Source of the DNA: an uncultured Oscillospiraceae bacterium
GTDB taxonomy: Bacteria; Bacillota; Clostridia; Oscillospirales; Ruminococcaceae
Length of the DNA: 64,000 nucleotides
Assembly (NCBI GenBank): GCA_934539585.1
Contig: CAKTCT010000007.1
Span: 27,310 to 91,309 of the forward strand
Direction: 5' to 3'
How positions within the stretch are numbered: the stretch's first letter is position 1; each line of letters begins with the position of its first letter. Below the pieces are notes generated by a model. The model was not told the origin of the DNA. It saw nothing but the letters and a program-made list of their open reading frames with translations, and did not search any database. The translations under genes and the position numbers were made by a program. Shown piece by piece: positions 16,177 through 24,675 of the stretch.

Positions 16177-17457
16177 GTGGGAAGGCTCTGGAAAGGACTG
16201 GCAATGATCCTGGCGGCGGCGATGCTGTGGAGCTGCGCCCTCCCGGAAGGGGAGGGGACGGCGTCCAGCGTCCCCAACGGGCCGGAGCCCGGCGCTTTGG
16301 AGGACATCCTCCGGGAGCTGCGCCAGGCGGTTCCGGAGCCGGAGGGAGAGCTCCGGGGCGTCTGGATTGCCTATCTGGACCTGGTTCCCCTCCTTCGGGA
16401 GAAAAGCGAGGACCAATTCACGGAGGGCTTTTCCGCCATGGCGGAGAGCTGCCGGGAAGCGGGGTTCAACGCCCTGGTGGTCCAGGTGCGGCCCTTCGGG
16501 GACAGCTTTTACCCCTCGGCGTACTTTTCCTGGTCCGCCCTGACCGGGCCCCTTGCCTACGATCCCATGGCCATTATGACCCGGATCGCGGCGGAGAAGG
16601 ACCTGGAGTTCCACGCCTGGCTCAACCCCATGCGGGCCATGACCCTGGAGGAAGCGGCGGCGGTGCCGGAGGAATTCCCCATCCGCCAGTGGTACGACGA
16701 TCCGGCCCTTCGGGCGGAGCGGCTGATCCTGCTGGACGGCCGGGTCTACCTGAATCCGGCCTCGGCGGAGGTCCGGGCGTTGATCGCCGACGGGGCGGCG
16801 GAGCTGGCGGAGCGCTATTCCATCGACGGCGTTCACATCGACGACTACTTTTATCCCCCCAAGCTGGAGTTTTCCGCGGACGGAGCCTCCTACGACGCCT
16901 ACTGCGCCGGGAGCGGGACCCTGTCCCAGGGGGATTGGCGGCGGGAGAACACCTTCCGGATGGTCCGGGAGCTCAGCGCCGCCGTAAAAGCGGCTGACCC
17001 CTCCGTTCAGTTCGGCGTCAGCCCCCGGGGACAGATGTCCCAGAACCTGGAGGACCTGTACATCGACCTGGAACGGCTGGCCGGGGAACCCGGTTGCCTG
17101 GACTACCTGGCGCCCCAGCTCTACTACGGCTTCCGGAACACGGCGGCCCCCTTTTCCGCCCTGGCGGAGGAGTGGAACCGGCTGGCGGAGGGCCATGGCA
17201 TCCGGCTGGTGGTGGGTCTGGCGGCGTATAAGATCGGCCGTCAGGACGCCTACGCCGAGGAAGGGCAGTCCGAGTGGCTGGAGGACCCGGAGCTTCTGGC
17301 CAAGGAGATCCGGGCGTCCCGGGAGCTGTCGGCCTACGGCGGGGTGATGCTGTTCCGGTACGGCAGCGTGTTCCAGCCGGACCCGGCTTACGCATCGGCG
17401 GTGGAGGAGGCAAGGGAGACCTTCTTACCGGCCCTTTCCGAAGAAATCCTCCCATAA
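16177..17457 (+). CDS. GHL10-family lipoprotein (glycosyl hydrolase-like, YngK type)
   Basis: Secreted lipoprotein of about 426 residues. A hydrophobic signal ends in the lipobox MLWSC, then a linker, then a GHL10/DUF187 TIM-barrel-like domain. That domain begins ELRGVWIAYLDL near residue 60 and includes VQVRPFGDSFYPS, HAWLNPMRAM, the likely active-site strand IDGVHIDDYFYPP and FGVSPRGQ. Family members are thought to act on cell-wall or other glycans, with little biochemistry. GTG at 16177 is preferred because GGGGG lies six bases upstream; ATGs at 16171 and 16153 are alternatives with poor ribosome-binding sites. It is followed 36 bases later by a cell-wall amidase. Confidence 0.82.
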   Translation: MGRLWKGLAMILAAAMLWSCALPEGEGTASSVPNGPEPGALEDILRELRQAVPEPEGELRGVWIAYLDLVPLLREKSEDQFTEGFSAMAESCREAGFNALVVQVRPFGDSFYPSAYFSWSALTGPLAYDPMAIMTRIAAEKDLEFHAWLNPMRAMTLEEAAAVPEEFPIRQWYDDPALRAERLILLDGRVYLNPASAEVRALIADGAAELAERYSIDGVHIDDYFYPPKLEFSADGASYDAYCAGSGTLSQGDWRRENTFRMVRELSAAVKAADPSVQFGVSPRGQMSQNLEDLYIDLERLAGEPGCLDYLAPQLYYGFRNTAAPFSALAEEWNRLAEGHGIRLVVGLAAYKIGRQDAYAEEGQSEWLEDPELLAKEIRASRELSAYGGVMLFRYGSVFQPDPAYASAVEEARETFLPALSEEILP

Positions 17458-17493
17458 AAAGAGAGAAACTGCGACGTTGAAAAGGATAAGGAC

Positions 17494-19080
17494 ATGCAAA
17501 GAAAATTGAAGCTTGGGATCGTATCCCTGTTTTGGATGATTGTGATGATCGCGGCGGCGCTGCCGGCCTCTGCCGCCGGCACCGTGGTGGGGCTGCTTCA
17601 GGACGTTTCGCCCAAGAGCAGCGTCAGCGTCCCGGCGGGAAAAACGGTGAAGCTCCGGGCCCTGGCCGCTTCCGGCGCTGCGGTGACGGCCACGGTCAAC
17701 GGCCAGACCGTGACCCTGACCGCTACGGACCAGGAGGAAGACGGCGGAGTGTGGTACCAGGGGACCTATACCGTCCCCAAGGCCGCCGGGGGGGCCAGTC
17801 TGGGCTCCATCTCCTTTACGGCCAAAAGCGGCAGCCGCACTGAGACCCGGGTGGGCGGCGTCGTCAATGTGGCGGAGAAAAACGTCACCGTAGAGGTGGA
17901 CCCTCCCGCCGACGACAACAAGGAACCGGTCAGCGGCGATATGGTAGTGGTGAAGCCCGACTACGCCGAAATTTACAGCATCGACGACCGGGGCGAGGAG
18001 TACGCGGCGCCCTACTACTATAACCTTCCCAAGGGCACCATCGATTACGTGGTGGGCTCCACCAAGACCTGCTACGACCTGAAATCCGGCCGCCGCATCG
18101 CCAAGACCAACGTCACCAGCCTGGGCTCCGGCACCAAGGGCAACAACACGGTGTCCAGCGTCAAGGTGAAAAACGACGGGACCTACACCACCCTGACCAT
18201 CAAGCAGACCTGGAACGTGCCCTTCAACCTGACTCCCACGCCGGTGAAGTACGAGAAATCCACCAGCAACACCGTGACCAGCTGCGTCCCCACGGCGGTG
18301 ATCCTGACCTTTGATTACACCACGGATTTCCCCGCCAGCCGGATCAGCTTCCCCCGGAACAGCGCCTTCAAAAGCGCCTCCTGGAAGAAAGTGACGACCA
18401 ACGGCATCCCCCAGGTGCAGCTCCAGCTGGAGCTTTCCCAGGAGGGGGGCTACTACGGCGCTTACGCCAAGTATGACGCCTCCGGCAACCTGGTGCTGAC
18501 CTTCCTGAACCCCGTGGACAGCCTGGACGGCGCCCGAATCGTCATCGATCCCGGCCACGGCACCGACGACCCCGGCAACTCCGGCAGCGGATTTTACGAG
18601 TCGATCCTCAACCTGCAAAAGGCCCAGGCTCTGAAGAAAGAGCTGGAAGCCCGGGGCGCGGAGGTCTACATGCTGAACACCAACGGCGGCAAGCGTCTGG
18701 ACCTGTACACCCGGACGGACCTGGCCACCGATTGGATGCCCCACGTCTTCGTCTCCGTTCACCACAACTGGGCGGACAACACCTCGGCCCGGGGCGTGGA
18801 GGTGTTCTACAACACGCCCTACTCCCAGCGTCTGGCCAAGTACGTCTGCGACGAGCTTTACGAAGCCTATCGGGACATGCCCAACGGCAGCGGAGCCAGG
18901 AACCGGGGGGACAAGTTCAGCGAGTTCGCCGTGAACCGTCCCAAGCAGTTCGCCTCCATTCTGGTGGAGTACGGCTTCCTCAGCAACAAGGACGAGCTGA
19001 GCATCTGCGTGGACGAGTCCTACAACGAAGCCTTCGCCGAGGCCACGGCCAACGGCATCGAAGCGTTTTTCGCCGGATAA
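17494..19080 (+). CDS. N-acetylmuramoyl-L-alanine amidase (Amidase_3), secreted
   Basis: Zinc amidase cleaving the bond between MurNAc and the stem peptide of peptidoglycan. It is 528 residues, with a signal peptide (cleavage probably after ALPASA), a beta-rich N-terminal part of about 330 residues, and a C-terminal Amidase_3 domain. Zinc ligands are visible as His in IVIDPGHGTDD (near 350), Glu in GSGFYESILN and His in FVSVHHNWAD. The last catalytic Glu lies in SILVEYGFLSN. The large N-terminal region is a probable cell-wall-binding or copper-amine-oxidase-like module that I cannot name. Context with yunB suggests spore or division remodelling. Confidence 0.92.
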   Translation: MQRKLKLGIVSLFWMIVMIAAALPASAAGTVVGLLQDVSPKSSVSVPAGKTVKLRALAASGAAVTATVNGQTVTLTATDQEEDGGVWYQGTYTVPKAAGGASLGSISFTAKSGSRTETRVGGVVNVAEKNVTVEVDPPADDNKEPVSGDMVVVKPDYAEIYSIDDRGEEYAAPYYYNLPKGTIDYVVGSTKTCYDLKSGRRIAKTNVTSLGSGTKGNNTVSSVKVKNDGTYTTLTIKQTWNVPFNLTPTPVKYEKSTSNTVTSCVPTAVILTFDYTTDFPASRISFPRNSAFKSASWKKVTTNGIPQVQLQLELSQEGGYYGAYAKYDASGNLVLTFLNPVDSLDGARIVIDPGHGTDDPGNSGSGFYESILNLQKAQALKKELEARGAEVYMLNTNGGKRLDLYTRTDLATDWMPHVFVSVHHNWADNTSARGVEVFYNTPYSQRLAKYVCDELYEAYRDMPNGSGARNRGDKFSEFAVNRPKQFASILVEYGFLSNKDELSICVDESYNEAFAEATANGIEAFFAG

Positions 19081-19124
19081 TGGGAAAAACTCCCGAAAAT
19101 TCATAAAACGTACAAACTTCCCCC

Positions 19125-19153
19125 TTGCAAAATCTCCGGGGGTATCGTATAAT
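19125..19153 (+). promoter_or_regulatory. Sigma-A promoter for yajC and the SCIFF unit
   Basis: TTGCAA, a 17-base spacer and a perfect TATAAT, about 55 bases before yajC. Confidence 0.78.
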
Positions 19154-19215
19154 AGATGTATTGTGTGCGAGCCTGTCCGGGTTTGCCGCGAAATTGCAAT
19201 TTGGAGGTATCCCAA

Positions 19216-19554
19216 ATGTTAACCGTTTTGCTGGAAACGGCTGCCAATACCGGCACCGGCACTGAAAGCTCCTGGCTTCTGGCCGTCGTACAGTTCCTGC
19301 CCTTGCTGCTGGTCGTGGTGGCCATGTACTTTATCCTGATCCGCCCCCAGAGAAAGCGGGAAAAAGAAGCCCAGAACATGCGGAACAACCTGCAGGTAGG
19401 CGATGAAGTGACCACCTCCGGCGGGATCGTGGGCCGCGTTGTTTCCCTGCGGGAGGACACCGTGGTGGTGGAGACCGGCTCCGACCGGAGCAAGATCCGG
19501 GTGAAACGCTGGGCCATCCAGTCCAACGAGACCCTCCACGATACGGAAGCGTAA
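19216..19554 (+). CDS. yajC: YajC, preprotein translocase accessory subunit
   Basis: Small membrane protein (112 residues) of the SecDF-YajC complex. One TM segment (QFLPLLLVVVAMYFILIRPQ) is followed by the family signature RKREKEAQNMRNNLQVGDEV and TSGGIVGRVV. GGAGGT at 19203-19208 sets the start. In many clostridia yajC follows queA-tgt; here it is about 30 kb away, in front of the SCIFF genes. Confidence 0.95.
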   Translation: MLTVLLETAANTGTGTESSWLLAVVQFLPLLLVVVAMYFILIRPQRKREKEAQNMRNNLQVGDEVTTSGGIVGRVVSLREDTVVVETGSDRSKIRVKRWAIQSNETLHDTEA

Positions 19555-19620
19555 TTTCTGCATAATTCCACCTGCACCCGCATATCCATGCAACAGATGG
19601 GTATGGAAGGCGGGGCGGAT

Positions 19621-20043
19621 ATGGAAAACACAGCGAAAACCGAAGAACGCACCTGGAAGGACCGGATCAGGCGAAACCTCCGGCCCCTCCTCTTTGGTCT
19701 GCTGGCCGGAGCCGGGGGAGCGCTGCTCCTTCTGGTCCTTTTCGCGGCGGCCATGGGGGCGATGCACCTGACGTTGGCGGCCATTCCCTGGCTGGCCCGG
19801 ATTATCGGGGCGGCGGGGGGATTTGCGGCGGGATTTTTCGCCGCCAGGTCCCGGAAAAAGCGGGGACTGGTCATTGGCGGGTGTACCGGGGCGGTTCTGG
19901 GCGGCTGTTTTCTGGTTTTGGGGTTCTGCATTTCCGGGGCGATCCCGGCGATGCAGGCGATTACAAAGCTGCTGCTCTGCGGAGCGGCCGGAATGGTGGG
20001 CGGCGTCCTGGGCGTAGGCTCCGGAACCGGCGTCCGCCGCTAA
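19621..20043 (+). CDS. Small four-TM membrane protein, TIGR04086-like
   Basis: 140 residues with about four hydrophobic segments rich in Gly and Ala (LLFGLLAGAGGALLLLVLFA; IIGAAGGFAAGFFAARS; LGGCFLVLGFCISG; LLLCGAAGMVGGVLGV). It resembles the clostridial TIGR04086 membrane family, which tends to lie between yajC and scfA. Function unknown. The start at 19621 begins the charged segment MENTAKTEERTWKDRIRR; an in-frame ATG at 19588 lacks a ribosome-binding site. Confidence 0.75.
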   Translation: MENTAKTEERTWKDRIRRNLRPLLFGLLAGAGGALLLLVLFAAAMGAMHLTLAAIPWLARIIGAAGGFAAGFFAARSRKKRGLVIGGCTGAVLGGCFLVLGFCISGAIPAMQAITKLLLCGAAGMVGGVLGVGSGTGVRR

Positions 20044-20076
20044 AACTATGACATCATTGAAATGGAGAGATTTGAA

Positions 20077-20232
20077 ATGACCAACAGCAAACACGTGAAA
20101 ACTCTGAACAACGCCAACCTGAAATGCAGCGCGGCCAAGGGCGGCTGCGGCGAGTGCCAGGCTTCCTGTCAGTCCGCCTGCAAGACCTCCTGCACCGTTG
20201 CCAACCAGAAGTGCGAGCACGAGGACAAATAA
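20077..20232 (+). CDS. scfA: SCIFF peptide precursor (ranthipeptide)
   Basis: 51-residue precursor of the six-cysteines-in-forty-five family, widespread in clostridia. The core around residues 22-46 contains GGCGECQASC, QSACKTSC and TVANQKC. Seven Cys are present (17, 24, 27, 31, 35, 39, 46), where the name-giving family has six; Cys17 is the extra one. By family knowledge the adjacent radical SAM enzyme installs Cys-Thr thioether links; Cys35 to Thr40 has the five-residue spacing reported for a studied homologue. GGAGAG at 20064-20069 gives a good start. A hairpin follows before the maturase gene. Confidence 0.93.
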   Translation: MTNSKHVKTLNNANLKCSAAKGGCGECQASCQSACKTSCTVANQKCEHEDK

Positions 20233-20252
20233 AACCGGGTTCCTGCGTTTCG

Positions 20253-20292
20253 CGGGCGCACAATGTGCACGTCGCACAGGTGCGCCCGTTCG
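20253..20292 (+). terminator. Hairpin between scfA and scfB (partial terminator/attenuator)
   Basis: CGGGCGCAC and GTGCGCCCG form a 9-base stem. A nested TGTGC/GCACA arm lies inside it. It is followed by TTCGTTTT. Placement suggests it lowers maturase transcripts relative to the precursor. Confidence 0.65.
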
Positions 20293-20329
20293 TTTTGCAT
20301 GGATGGACCTTTGAGAAAGGCAAGGTATC

Positions 20330-21700
20330 ATGATCCACAAATACAGCCTTAACGGCTACAACATTGTTTTAGACGTCAACAGCGGCGGCGTTTCCGTGGT
20401 GGACGACGCGGCCTACCGGCTTCTGGACCATCTGGAACCGCCTTTGCAGGAGACATGTCCCCAGGCGGCCCTGGACGCGCTGAAGGGCGAGTTCTCCGAG
20501 GAGGCCCTGCGGGAAGCCTACGGCGAGCTGCTGGAAATGTACCAGAGCGGCATCCTCTTTTCCGCAGACGACTACGGCCAGTTCTCCGACAAGATGGTCT
20601 CGGCCCCGGTGAAGGCCATGTGCCTCCACATCGCCCACGACTGCAACCTGCGGTGCAAGTACTGCTTCGCCTCCACCGGCGACTTCGGTCACGGCCGGAA
20701 GCTCATGGACTTCGAGACCGGCAAGCGGGCCATCGATTTCCTCATCGAACACTCCGGCACACGGCACAACCTGGAGCTGGACTTCTTCGGCGGGGAGCCC
20801 CTGATGAACTATGAGGTGGTCAAACAGGTGGTGGCCTACGCCCGGAGCATCGAAAAGGAGCACAACAAGAACTTCCGCTTCACCATCACCACCAACGGCG
20901 TCCAGCTCACCGAGGACAAGTTCGACTTCCTCAACAAGGAGATATCCAACGTGGTCCTTTCCATCGACGGCCGGAAAGAGGTCAACGACCGGATGCGGCC
21001 CAACGCCGGGGGAAAGGGCTCCTACGACACCATCCTGCCCCATTTCCAGAAATTCGTGGAGAGCCGGGGCCAGGATCAGTACTACGTCCGGGGGACCTTC
21101 ACCCGGTACAACCTGGACTTCGCCCAGGACGTCCTTGACCTGAACGCCAAGGGCTTCGACCAGATCTCCGTGGAGCCGGTGGTGACGGATTCCAAGTACG
21201 ACTACGCCCTCCGGGAGGAGGACCTCCCCGTCATCTATGACGAGTACGAGCGTCTGGCCAAGGAGCTGATCCGTCGGAAAAAGGCGGGGACCGGCTTCAA
21301 CTTTTTCCACTTCATGATCGACCTGGACCAGGGCCCCTGCGCCATCAAGCGGCTCCGGGGCTGCGGCTGCGGCAACGAGTACGTGGCCGTGACGCCGGAC
21401 GGGGACATCTACCCCTGCCACCAGTTCGTGGGCATGGAGGACTGGAAGATGGGCAGCCTCTACGACGGCACCTTCGACCTCAAGCGGAAGGAGTACTTCG
21501 CCCACGCCAACATCTACGGCAAGGAGGAGTGCGGCAGGTGCTGGGCCAAGTTCTACTGCTCCGGCGGCTGCAACGCCAACAACCTCCAGTATGCCGGGGA
21601 CGTGCTCAAGCCCTACCGCCTGGCCTGCGACCTGGAGAAAAAGCGCCTGGAGTGCGCCATCATGATCAAGGCCGCCATGGCCGACACGGACAGCGAATAA
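20330..21700 (+). CDS. scfB: Radical SAM thioether-forming SCIFF peptide maturase
   Basis: 456-residue SPASM/radical SAM enzyme that forms Cys-Thr thioether links in the ScfA precursor. An N-terminal peptide-binding region (residues 1-90) is followed by the SAM [4Fe-4S] motif HDCNLRCKYCFAS, with Cys105, Cys109 and Cys112. Next comes a barrel with DFFGGEPLMN. C-terminal SPASM cysteines bind auxiliary clusters (CGCGNEYVAVTPDGDIYPCH and CGRCWAKFYCSGGCNANNLQ). It lies 98 bases after scfA behind a hairpin. The precursor-enzyme pairing is typical; the final function of the product is not known. Confidence 0.95.
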   Translation: MIHKYSLNGYNIVLDVNSGGVSVVDDAAYRLLDHLEPPLQETCPQAALDALKGEFSEEALREAYGELLEMYQSGILFSADDYGQFSDKMVSAPVKAMCLHIAHDCNLRCKYCFASTGDFGHGRKLMDFETGKRAIDFLIEHSGTRHNLELDFFGGEPLMNYEVVKQVVAYARSIEKEHNKNFRFTITTNGVQLTEDKFDFLNKEISNVVLSIDGRKEVNDRMRPNAGGKGSYDTILPHFQKFVESRGQDQYYVRGTFTRYNLDFAQDVLDLNAKGFDQISVEPVVTDSKYDYALREEDLPVIYDEYERLAKELIRRKKAGTGFNFFHFMIDLDQGPCAIKRLRGCGCGNEYVAVTPDGDIYPCHQFVGMEDWKMGSLYDGTFDLKRKEYFAHANIYGKEECGRCWAKFYCSGGCNANNLQYAGDVLKPYRLACDLEKKRLECAIMIKAAMADTDSE

Positions 21701-21706
21701 ACGCGG

Positions 21707-21740
21707 CGGCACCGTCCGGAAATACTTCCGGGCAGTGCCG
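21707..21740 (+). terminator. Hairpin between scfB and proC
   Basis: An outer stem CGGCAC/GTGCCG encloses an inner stem CCGGAA/TTCCGG. It is followed by TTGTCTGCATT, a poor T tail, so termination may be partial. Confidence 0.5.
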
Positions 21741-21772
21741 TTGTCTGCATTATTACGGAAAGGATGATACAA

Positions 21773-22570
21773 ATGCTGAAATTAGGCGTTATCGGCTGCG
21801 GCAATATGGCCACGGCCATTCTTCGGGGGGTTGCCGCCGGATATGCCGGGGACTTCGCCTTCTCTGGCTACGATGTTTCGCCGGAAAAGGCGGCGGCCCT
21901 GGCCGACATCGGCCTCAGGGCCCAGGATTCCATCGCCGGGGTGGTGGCGGAGGCGGACTACGTCCTCCTCTCGGTGAAGCCCCAGAACATCGGCGAGGTC
22001 CTGGCCCGGATCGCCGCCTGCCCGGAAAAGGACCGGGTGTTCCTCTCCATTGCCGCCGGAGTCCCCGCCCAGAGAATCAAACGGGAGCTGGGCTATGACG
22101 CCAAGGTGGTTCCCATTATGCCCAACACCCCGCTGCTGGTGGGAAAAGGCGCTACGGCTATGGCGCAGGTAGCTCCGGTGACGGAGAGGGAATTTGCTAC
22201 AGCTCAGGAAATTTTCCGCTGTGCCGGAGTGGTCCGGGAGATCCGGCCCGATCAGATGTCCCCCATCATCGCCATCAACGGCAGCAGCCCGGCCTTTATC
22301 TATGAGTTCGCCAAGGGCTTCCTGGCCTACGCCGAGAAGGAGGGCATTGACTCCGCCGCGGCCCTGGCCCTGTTCTCCCAGTCCCTGCGGGGGGCGGCGG
22401 ACATGCTGGACAACTCCGGCTACACCGTGGACCAGCTGATCCAGATGGTGTCCTCCAAGGGCGGCACCACCATCGCCGGGCTGGACGCTTTCCGGGAAAA
22501 CGGCCTGGAAAAGGCCATCCTGGCAGGCTGCGAAGCCTGCACCAAGCGGGCCTACGAGCTGGCGGAGTGA
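21773..22570 (+). CDS. proC: Pyrroline-5-carboxylate reductase
   Basis: Last step of proline synthesis: NAD(P)H reduction of pyrroline-5-carboxylate. It is 265 residues. The Rossmann motif LGVIGCGNMATAIL is at the N-terminus, VLLSVKPQNIGEVL follows, and the C-terminal dimerisation/active region has SPAFIYEFAKG and SKGGTTIAGLDAF. The start at 21773 is preferred because GGAAAGG ends too close to the upstream ATG at 21764. Confidence 0.96.
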   Translation: MLKLGVIGCGNMATAILRGVAAGYAGDFAFSGYDVSPEKAAALADIGLRAQDSIAGVVAEADYVLLSVKPQNIGEVLARIAACPEKDRVFLSIAAGVPAQRIKRELGYDAKVVPIMPNTPLLVGKGATAMAQVAPVTEREFATAQEIFRCAGVVREIRPDQMSPIIAINGSSPAFIYEFAKGFLAYAEKEGIDSAAALALFSQSLRGAADMLDNSGYTVDQLIQMVSSKGGTTIAGLDAFRENGLEKAILAGCEACTKRAYELAE

Positions 22571-22635
22571 TCTTGTCCGCATAAATCCCCCTTCCTTTTC
22601 ATAGAATGGAACAAAACGGAAAAGGAAGGATCAAA

Positions 22636-23328
22636 ATGGAACGGATGGAGCCCCTTTCGCAACCCGCCCGGGAGCCCGAGGCCCCCAAGGAGATCACCCA
22701 GGAGGAGGCCCGGCAGCTGCTGCATCGGGCCAGGCCCGGGCCGCCCCGCCGGAGCAGCGTCCTGACCACGGTGCTGGCGGCGCTGTTCCTGGCCGGAGTG
22801 GCCTACGGCGCGGCCCTGGTGCGCTATCTGGACGCGGACACGGTGGCGGCCATGGATTCCATCACCCGGGGGTTTCTCCTTGGGCGGGCCGGGGAGGGCT
22901 TCTGGGGCATCTGCCTGCGGGCCCTGGGCTCCGGGGCGGTGCTGCTGGCGGGGGTCTTTCTCTGCGGGTTCAGCGCGGTGGGACAGCCCTTCGCGGTGTT
23001 TTTCCTGCTGTTCCGGGGCGTGGGCCTGGGGATATCCATGGGGTATTTTTACAGCCAGATGGGCGGGAGGGGCATCCTCCTGGCCATGGGGATGCTGCTG
23101 CCCAGCGGGGCCCTGGCCGGATACGCGCTGCTGCTGGCCTGCCGGGAGGCGCTGAAGCTCTCCGGCTTGTTTTTCCGCGCCATGACGGCGGGAACGGTGA
23201 TGAGCGTCCGGACTTTTCGGGTCTACGGCGTGAAATTCCTGATCCTGCTGGGGATGGAGCTGGGGTCGGCGCTGCTGGACGGCGTCTGCGCCAAGGTCTT
23301 TGCCCCCTTGGCAGCCCAGGTCAGTTAA
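22636..23328 (+). CDS. SpoIIM-like (stage II sporulation protein M family) membrane protein
   Basis: 230 residues. A charged N-terminus of about 45 residues contains EITQEEARQLLHRARPGPP. About five TM segments follow, including VLTTVLAALFLAGVAYGAAL and AVGQPFAVFFLLFRGVGLG. Size and topology match SpoIIM/DUF95. In Bacillus SpoIIM works with SpoIID and SpoIIP in peptidoglycan hydrolysis during engulfment. The start at 22636 has AAAGGAAGGA six bases upstream. It could be a DUF95 paralogue without the sporulation role. Confidence 0.68.
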   Translation: MERMEPLSQPAREPEAPKEITQEEARQLLHRARPGPPRRSSVLTTVLAALFLAGVAYGAALVRYLDADTVAAMDSITRGFLLGRAGEGFWGICLRALGSGAVLLAGVFLCGFSAVGQPFAVFFLLFRGVGLGISMGYFYSQMGGRGILLAMGMLLPSGALAGYALLLACREALKLSGLFFRAMTAGTVMSVRTFRVYGVKFLILLGMELGSALLDGVCAKVFAPLAAQVS

Positions 23329-23361
23329 TAATTCGTTTAAAAAGTTGCTATGGACTGTCTA

Positions 23362-23390
23362 TTGACAAAATGCACATTTTCTTTCATAAT
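23362..23390 (+). promoter_or_regulatory. Sigma-A promoter for the YesL-type gene
   Basis: Consensus TTGACA, a 17-base spacer and CATAAT, about 60 bases before the start codon. Confidence 0.75.
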
Positions 23391-23452
23391 AAAGAAAGTG
23401 TTTAGGAGCGGCCGGGATTCTGGCCGTCCAAGAAGAAACGGAGAAGAGAAAC

Positions 23453-24307
23453 ATGGCTTTTTTCGGATTGTTCAATTACAGCAAACCCGGTCCCGGCGTG
23501 GACAAAAACGGCCCCAAAAAGAAACGCTTTTTCCTGTTTTTTGAGCTGTACTTCCGGAAGTTCTGGAAGATGATCCAGCTGAACCTGCTGTTTCTGGTCT
23601 GCTGCATCCCCATTGTGACCATCGGCCCCGCCATTGCCGGCATGACCTACGTCCTCCGGAACTTTGCCACGGAGAAGCCCACCTTCCTGGTCTCCGATTT
23701 CTTCGACGCCTTCAAGAGCAACTGGAAACAGGGCTTTGGGCTGTCGGTGATTTTTGCAGCCATCTCGGCCATCGCCGGCGTGTCCTTCTTCTGGTACTTT
23801 GCCAACTCCGCCCGGTCCTGGCTGATGTTGATCCCTCTGGGACTGTGCATCCTTTTCTGTCTGGTGCTGCTGTTCATGCAGTTTTACGTCTACCTCATGG
23901 CGGTGACGGTGGAGCTGAAGCTGAAGTACATCATCAAAAACTCCTTCATCTTCGCCTTCCTGGGGGCCAAGACCAACCTAATCACGGCCTTTTTCGTCCT
24001 GCTGATCGCGGTGCCCTGCGCGCTGTTTTTCCCCATTACGATTCCGGTGATCGTGCTGCTGGCCTTCTCCACCATCGGGTTTATCGCGGTGTTCAACTCC
24101 TACCCCTACATCATCAAGTACATTGTGGAGCCCCACGAGCAGCAGCTTCGTGAGGAGCGCGGCGAGGACGATGACGACGAGGAGGAAGACGAGGACGACG
24201 AGCCCATCTTCACCGACATCGGCACCCAGGAGGTCCCCATGCAGCCCACCGGCAAGAGCTCCGGAAAGGGCGCCGGCGGCCAGAGCAAGTCCAAGGTCCT
24301 CAAGTAA
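23453..24307 (+). CDS. YesL/DUF624-family membrane protein
   Basis: 284 residues. A basic N-terminus with the family opening MAFFGLFNYSKPGPGV is followed by five or six TM segments, including WKMIQLNLLFLVCCIPIVTI near 42. The cytoplasmic tail (residues 230-284) is extremely acidic, with a run of Asp/Glu around EDDDDEEEDEDDE, then Ser/Gly/Lys-rich. YesL-type proteins often accompany sugar uptake loci, but the function is unknown and no sugar genes lie next to it here. A terminator follows. Confidence 0.75.
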   Translation: MAFFGLFNYSKPGPGVDKNGPKKKRFFLFFELYFRKFWKMIQLNLLFLVCCIPIVTIGPAIAGMTYVLRNFATEKPTFLVSDFFDAFKSNWKQGFGLSVIFAAISAIAGVSFFWYFANSARSWLMLIPLGLCILFCLVLLFMQFYVYLMAVTVELKLKYIIKNSFIFAFLGAKTNLITAFFVLLIAVPCALFFPITIPVIVLLAFSTIGFIAVFNSYPYIIKYIVEPHEQQLREERGEDDDDEEEDEDDEPIFTDIGTQEVPMQPTGKSSGKGAGGQSKSKVLK

Positions 24308-24344
24308 CCCTTGCGTGAAAGAATTCGAATTTTTGGATAAAGAC

Positions 24345-24382
24345 GTCCGGGAGAGCTGCCAATCTCCCGGACGCCGCTTTTT
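24345..24382 (+). terminator. Intrinsic terminator after the YesL-type gene
   Basis: GTCCGGGAGA / TCTCCCGGAC, a 10-base stem with an 8-base loop, then GCCGCTTTTT. Confidence 0.85.
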
Positions 24383-24394
24383 GGAGGGAAAAAT

Positions 24395-24649
24395 ATGAAC
24401 CATCCGCTGTTGGAAAATTTAGCCGCCCTCCACACCACGGAGCTGGGTGCGGAGCGGATCCGTCGGAACCTCTCCCTGGGGGCCATGGACCCGATGGTCT
24501 GGTGCTGGGAGCAGATTGCCGCCCACAGTGACGGAATCGTCCGGAGGGGGAAGAATTGGTACGTTTACGGGGACGGCTGGGTCCTGACGGTGAACGCGGG
24601 GAGTTATACGGTGATTACGGGACATAAAATCGGGAGCACCCGGGTATGA
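24395..24649 (+). CDS. DUF3781 domain-containing small protein
   Basis: 84 residues and soluble. It has the DUF3781 pattern ELGAERIRRNLSL near residue 16, KNWYVYGDGWVLTVNAGSYT near 53 and a final VITGHKIGSTRV. No function is known. Its start lies 12 bases after the preceding terminator and TTGGAGGG acts as ribosome-binding site. Its 3' third is copied twice more downstream as part of a tandem repeat. Confidence 0.75.
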   Translation: MNHPLLENLAALHTTELGAERIRRNLSLGAMDPMVWCWEQIAAHSDGIVRRGKNWYVYGDGWVLTVNAGSYTVITGHKIGSTRV

Positions 24650-24674
24650 GAAAGGTCATGCCCGGGTGCTTTTT
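24636..24674. terminator. Bidirectional terminator, copy 1
   Basis: GCACCCGGG / CCCGGGTGC stem with an inner ATGA/TCAT arm, followed by TTTTT. It lies across the DUF3781 stop. Confidence 0.85.
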
Positions 24675-24675
24675 G

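Noticed and set aside
22606..22635. Earlier start for the SpoIIM-like gene
   Set aside because: The ATG at 22606 lacks a ribosome-binding site, and AAAGGAAGGA fits the ATG at 22636.
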